Positions 61,473 to 64,000 of a stretch of 64,000 bases of DNA are shown here, piece after piece. The translations under genes were made by a program, and so were the position numbers. This stretch comes from an uncultured Eubacteriales bacterium (lineage in GTDB: Bacteria > Bacillota > Clostridia > Oscillospirales > QAKW01): contig CABULU010000001.1 of the NCBI GenBank assembly GCA_902492505.1, forward strand, positions 1 through 64,000, written 5' to 3'. Under the pieces are notes generated by a model. It was given only the letters and a program-made list of their open reading frames with translations. It was not told the DNA's origin and searched no databases. Each line of letters begins with the position of its first letter. Positions within the stretch are counted from its first letter, which is position 1.

Positions 61473-62639
61473 ATGAAAATTCAGTTATCTGACCATTTTA
61501 CATATAAAAAGCTGTTCAGATTTACGCTGCCGTCAGTTGTTATGATGATATTTACTTCAATTTACGGCGTGGTGGACGGCTTTTTTGTTTCTAACTTTGT
61601 AGGAAAAACTCCGTTTGCGGCAGTCAACTTTATCATGCCGTTTCTTATGATACTGGGAGCTGTCGGGTTTATGTTCGGAACAGGAGGCAGTGCGCTTATT
61701 TCCAAAACAATGGGTGAAGGTGACCGTGTGCGGGCAAATCGTCTGTTTTCCATGTTTGTGTATATATCCGCAGCATGCGGAATAATTATTGCAGTGTTTG
61801 GCATAATTTTTCTGCGTCCGATTGCCGTTCTTTTGGGTGCTGAGGGAGTTATGCTCGAAAACTGTGTGGTTTACGGCAGAATTATTCTTTTCGCTTTGCC
61901 TGCATATATGCTTCAGTATGAATTTCAGAGCTTTTTTGTAACTGCCGGTAAACCGCAGCTGGGACTTACGGTTACAATTATATCTGGAGTTTCCAATATG
62001 GTGCTTGACGCACTGCTGGTGGCGGTGTTTGATTTCGGACTGTCCGGAGCTGCCGCGGCAACTGCAATAAGCCAGTGTATAGGCGGAATTGTGCCGGTAA
62101 TATATTTTCTGTGTCCGAATTCCTCTCTTCTTCGGCTGACAAAGACAAAATTTTACGGCAGGTCGCTGCTTGTCGGTTGTATAAACGGCTCGTCGGAGCT
62201 TATGTCCAACATATCCATGTCGCTTATAGGCATGCTTTATAACGTGCAGCTTATGAAGTTTGCCGGAGAGGACGGGGTTGCGGCTTATGGAGTTTTGATG
62301 TATGTCAATATGATATTTTTAGCCGCGTTTATCGGATACTCTGTCGGAACGGCGCCTGTCATAGGATATAGTTACGGAGCAAAAAACAGCGTTGAGCTGA
62401 AAAATATGTTTAAAAAAAGCTTTATTATAATCGGAACTCTTTCGGTGATAATGTTCGCGTCTGCGGAGCTTTTGGCGCGCTGGGCGGTTGCCGCATTAGG
62501 CGCGGCTCACAGCAGCTATCGTATAATATGCCTTGCAAGCCCGCTGGCGTGGATTGCGGCGGCTGTGCTGCTGCTTGCGGTTTATTATTTTAAAATAGTG
62601 CGTCGCCCGCAGTATAAAAAACCGAAAAATGAGGGCTGA
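61473..62639 (+). CDS. MATE-family efflux transporter, internally shortened
   Basis: 388 residues; multidrug/toxin exporter driven by Na+ or H+. N-half is normal: FRFTLPSVVMMIFTSIYGVVDGFFVSNFVGK, cited by its core FTLPSVVMMIFTSIYG, and MLGAVGFMFGTGGSALISK-type motif GAVGFMFGTGGSAL. Near the C-end the sequence runs from AELLARWAVAALG straight into ASPLAWIAAAVLLLAVYYF, which resembles the last helix. About 60 residues (two helices) seem to be missing from the usual 440-460. ATG 61473 follows AAAGG; TTG 61467 is less likely. It may be non-functional or a reduced variant. Confidence 0.82.
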   Translation: MKIQLSDHFTYKKLFRFTLPSVVMMIFTSIYGVVDGFFVSNFVGKTPFAAVNFIMPFLMILGAVGFMFGTGGSALISKTMGEGDRVRANRLFSMFVYISAACGIIIAVFGIIFLRPIAVLLGAEGVMLENCVVYGRIILFALPAYMLQYEFQSFFVTAGKPQLGLTVTIISGVSNMVLDALLVAVFDFGLSGAAAATAISQCIGGIVPVIYFLCPNSSLLRLTKTKFYGRSLLVGCINGSSELMSNISMSLIGMLYNVQLMKFAGEDGVAAYGVLMYVNMIFLAAFIGYSVGTAPVIGYSYGAKNSVELKNMFKKSFIIIGTLSVIMFASAELLARWAVAALGAAHSSYRIICLASPLAWIAAAVLLLAVYYFKIVRRPQYKKPKNEG

Positions 62640-62665
62640 TATAGGGCATTAAAATATAATAAAAT

Positions 62666-62706
62666 CGCGCCGACTCGGTGGGTTTACCCGGGCGGCGCTG
62701 TTTTTT
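62666..62706 (+). terminator. terminator of marR-MATE operon
   Basis: GCGCCG (62667-62672) with CGGCGC (62693-62698), an inner GGGTTTACCC hairpin, then TTTTTT. Confidence 0.75.
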
Positions 62707-62789
62707 ATAATCTGCGTTAACGCGCGGGCTTGACTTATAAATATTATAATTATATAATGTAATTACATACTGAAAAAAGAGGTATCGAA

Positions 62790-64000
62790 ATGAAAAGAGC
62801 AGTCTGCTTTTTAACGGTTTTTGTAATGTGTATTTCCCTTCTTGGCGGTATTTCGTTTGCCGCGGGCGGTATTTCCATCGAGGTTCAGCCCTCCGTATTT
62901 CTGTGCGGGGATATATACAATATCGTTTGGTCCACCAATGTGAACGGTACAGGATACGTCGATTATACATATGACGGCAAGGATTACAGGGTGTATGATG
63001 AGGAAGCTGGCGTCGTGCGCACCGACGATTATATACATACCGTATCCGTGCCGGTGGAGCATCTGAATGCCGCGGGGGAATACAGCGTTACCTCCGTTGC
63101 GGTTTCTTCCCGCACTCCGTACAGCGTAAATTACGGAGATTCGTGCACCGAGACGCGCGGATTTACAAGCTATCACGGTCAGGAGGAAATCAATATATGG
63201 ACCCTTTCCGACCTGCACCGAACACCGACCAATGATATAATGAATTACGTGAACAAGGCTGTGTCGCATCTCAAGGGCGGATCGCCCGATCTTATCATGC
63301 TTCTGGGGGATATCTGCAATGATATGCAAAGTAAGGACTATGCGGAGATAGGTATTTTCGACACGGCGGCGCAGCTGTCCGGCGGTACCGTTCCCTGCGT
63401 GTATACGCGCGGAAACCATGAAACCCGCGGTGAGTTTTCGGGATATCTGCTTCAGTATCTGCCTTCAGATACCGGCGAATTCTATTTTACGTTTGAATAC
63501 GGTCCGATGTCATCGGTTGTTTTGGATTTCGGCGAGGACAAGATCGACACCCATCCCGAATATTCCGGGCTTGTTGACTACAATAATTATCGTATCGAGG
63601 AAAACGACTGGCTGGGTACCGTTCAAGACTATGGCGGTGAGCCGGCCTATCGAATTGCGTTCTGTCACGGACCGAATATTATTAATCATTTCGGCTTTAA
63701 CTGGCTGAGCAATCTGTCCGCCATAGGCACGGATCTGCTTGTCGCGGGACACTATCACGGAATTGAGATGTGGGAGCCGGGCGGTAACAATTCGTCAAGC
63801 TGTACGGATTTTCCGATAATGCTTGACGGTTCGCATGTCAATAATGCGGGATTTATTGCAAGTCAGCTTTTGCTGAAGGACGGAAAAATCACCTGTTACG
63901 GAGTGTCCGATACGGGAGAACAAAAGCTGTCATATGAGCTGACGGCGGGCGGAAATGTTAAAGACCAAAGCGAAAGCGCGGCTGAGAGCTTATCCTCTTA
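62790..64000 (+). CDS. secreted metallophosphoesterase, 3' end outside the window
   Basis: 403 codons are present with no stop. Signal peptide about 1-27 (FLTVFVMCISLLGGISFAAG). A beta-sandwich-like domain spans about 28-130. The phosphoesterase core shows WTLSDLHR (first metal site), LMLLGDICND, YTRGNHETRG, FCHGP and VAGHYHG. A Gly/Ser/Asn-rich stretch and the start of a linker (KDQSESAAESL) come last, so a further domain is likely beyond the edge. RBS AAAAGAGG. It shares its enzyme class, but not its domain layout, with the protein at 16798-18801. Confidence 0.85.
   Translation, partial: MKRAVCFLTVFVMCISLLGGISFAAGGISIEVQPSVFLCGDIYNIVWSTNVNGTGYVDYTYDGKDYRVYDEEAGVVRTDDYIHTVSVPVEHLNAAGEYSVTSVAVSSRTPYSVNYGDSCTETRGFTSYHGQEEINIWTLSDLHRTPTNDIMNYVNKAVSHLKGGSPDLIMLLGDICNDMQSKDYAEIGIFDTAAQLSGGTVPCVYTRGNHETRGEFSGYLLQYLPSDTGEFYFTFEYGPMSSVVLDFGEDKIDTHPEYSGLVDYNNYRIEENDWLGTVQDYGGEPAYRIAFCHGPNIINHFGFNWLSNLSAIGTDLLVAGHYHGIEMWEPGGNNSSSCTDFPIMLDGSHVNNAGFIASQLLLKDGKITCYGVSDTGEQKLSYELTAGGNVKDQSESAAESLSS

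Noticed and set aside
62811..63419. 202-codon frame opposite the terminal phosphoesterase
   Set aside because: The plus-strand frame has a signal peptide and full metal motifs; the antisense frame has none.

Overview
This is a chromosomal segment around the replication origin of a spore-forming, Gram-positive-type Clostridia bacterium, most likely an uncultured or gut-type lineage. The evidence is gene content: the dnaA-dnaN-recF-remB-gyrB-gyrA block, Soj/Spo0J with canonical parS sites, a cotJABC spore-coat operon, RNase Y, Mini-III, YmdB, an SLH-domain protein, a DUF348-G5-3D wall protein and a yybP-ykoY manganese riboswitch. No genus can be assigned from the sequence alone. Base composition is moderate, with two clearly more AT-rich islands (about 35.7-36.85 kb and 45.6-47.7 kb).

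Layout. The first 120 bases look like the promoter and leader of an rRNA operon transcribed leftward off the window. 0.2-7.2 kb: topB, a DEDD exonuclease, a TM2/DUF2752/asnA operon and a small alarmone synthetase coupled to a DUF3810 membrane protein. 7.3-14.4 kb: a peroxiredoxin-like protein with a non-canonical active site, a three-gene operon of unknown function, a YfcE phosphodiesterase/Mini-III pair, YitT, an RsmF-like rRNA methyltransferase, an SLH protein and a second TM2 protein. 14.4-20 kb: 3D-domain wall protein, an orphan binding lipoprotein, a metallophosphoesterase/beta-propeller fusion and cotJABC. 20-24.6 kb: GNAT/HD/DUF6062 operon, OGG-type glycosylase, YfbR-like nucleotidase, a small XRE regulator, a repeat-rich gene-free stretch and tRNA-Leu(UAA).

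24.6-31.2 kb is one tight leftward operon: parA-parB-coiled-coil protein-rnhA-nifS-nifU-lipoprotein-ymdB. It is followed upstream by two parS sites, the topoisomerase IV-like pair parE-parC, an AT-rich island of four tiny XRE regulators sharing inverted-repeat operators, and then gyrA, gyrB, remB, recF, dnaN and dnaA. The origin probably lies in the AT-rich dnaA-dnaN spacer (43.93-44.15 kb) and/or upstream of dnaA. To the right are an AAC(6')-type acetyltransferase and an XRE regulator with a 40-bp palindrome at its promoter, a TIM-barrel isomerase, and a P-type ATPase under Mn2+ riboswitch control. A uppP-ftsK-response regulator-kinase-SLOG operon, a cytoplasmic GH20 enzyme, RNase Y, a MarR-MATE operon with repeated operators, and the first 403 codons of a secreted metallophosphoesterase complete the window.

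Most genes left of the origin read leftward and many right of it read rightward, as expected for co-orientation with replication. Themes that connect genes are chromosome replication and segregation (two type II topoisomerases, ParAB, FtsK, topB, RNase HI), RNA turnover (RNase Y, YmdB, Mini-III) and metal/stress handling (Mn riboswitch, NifSU). I saw no transposase, integrase, phage structural gene or CRISPR array.
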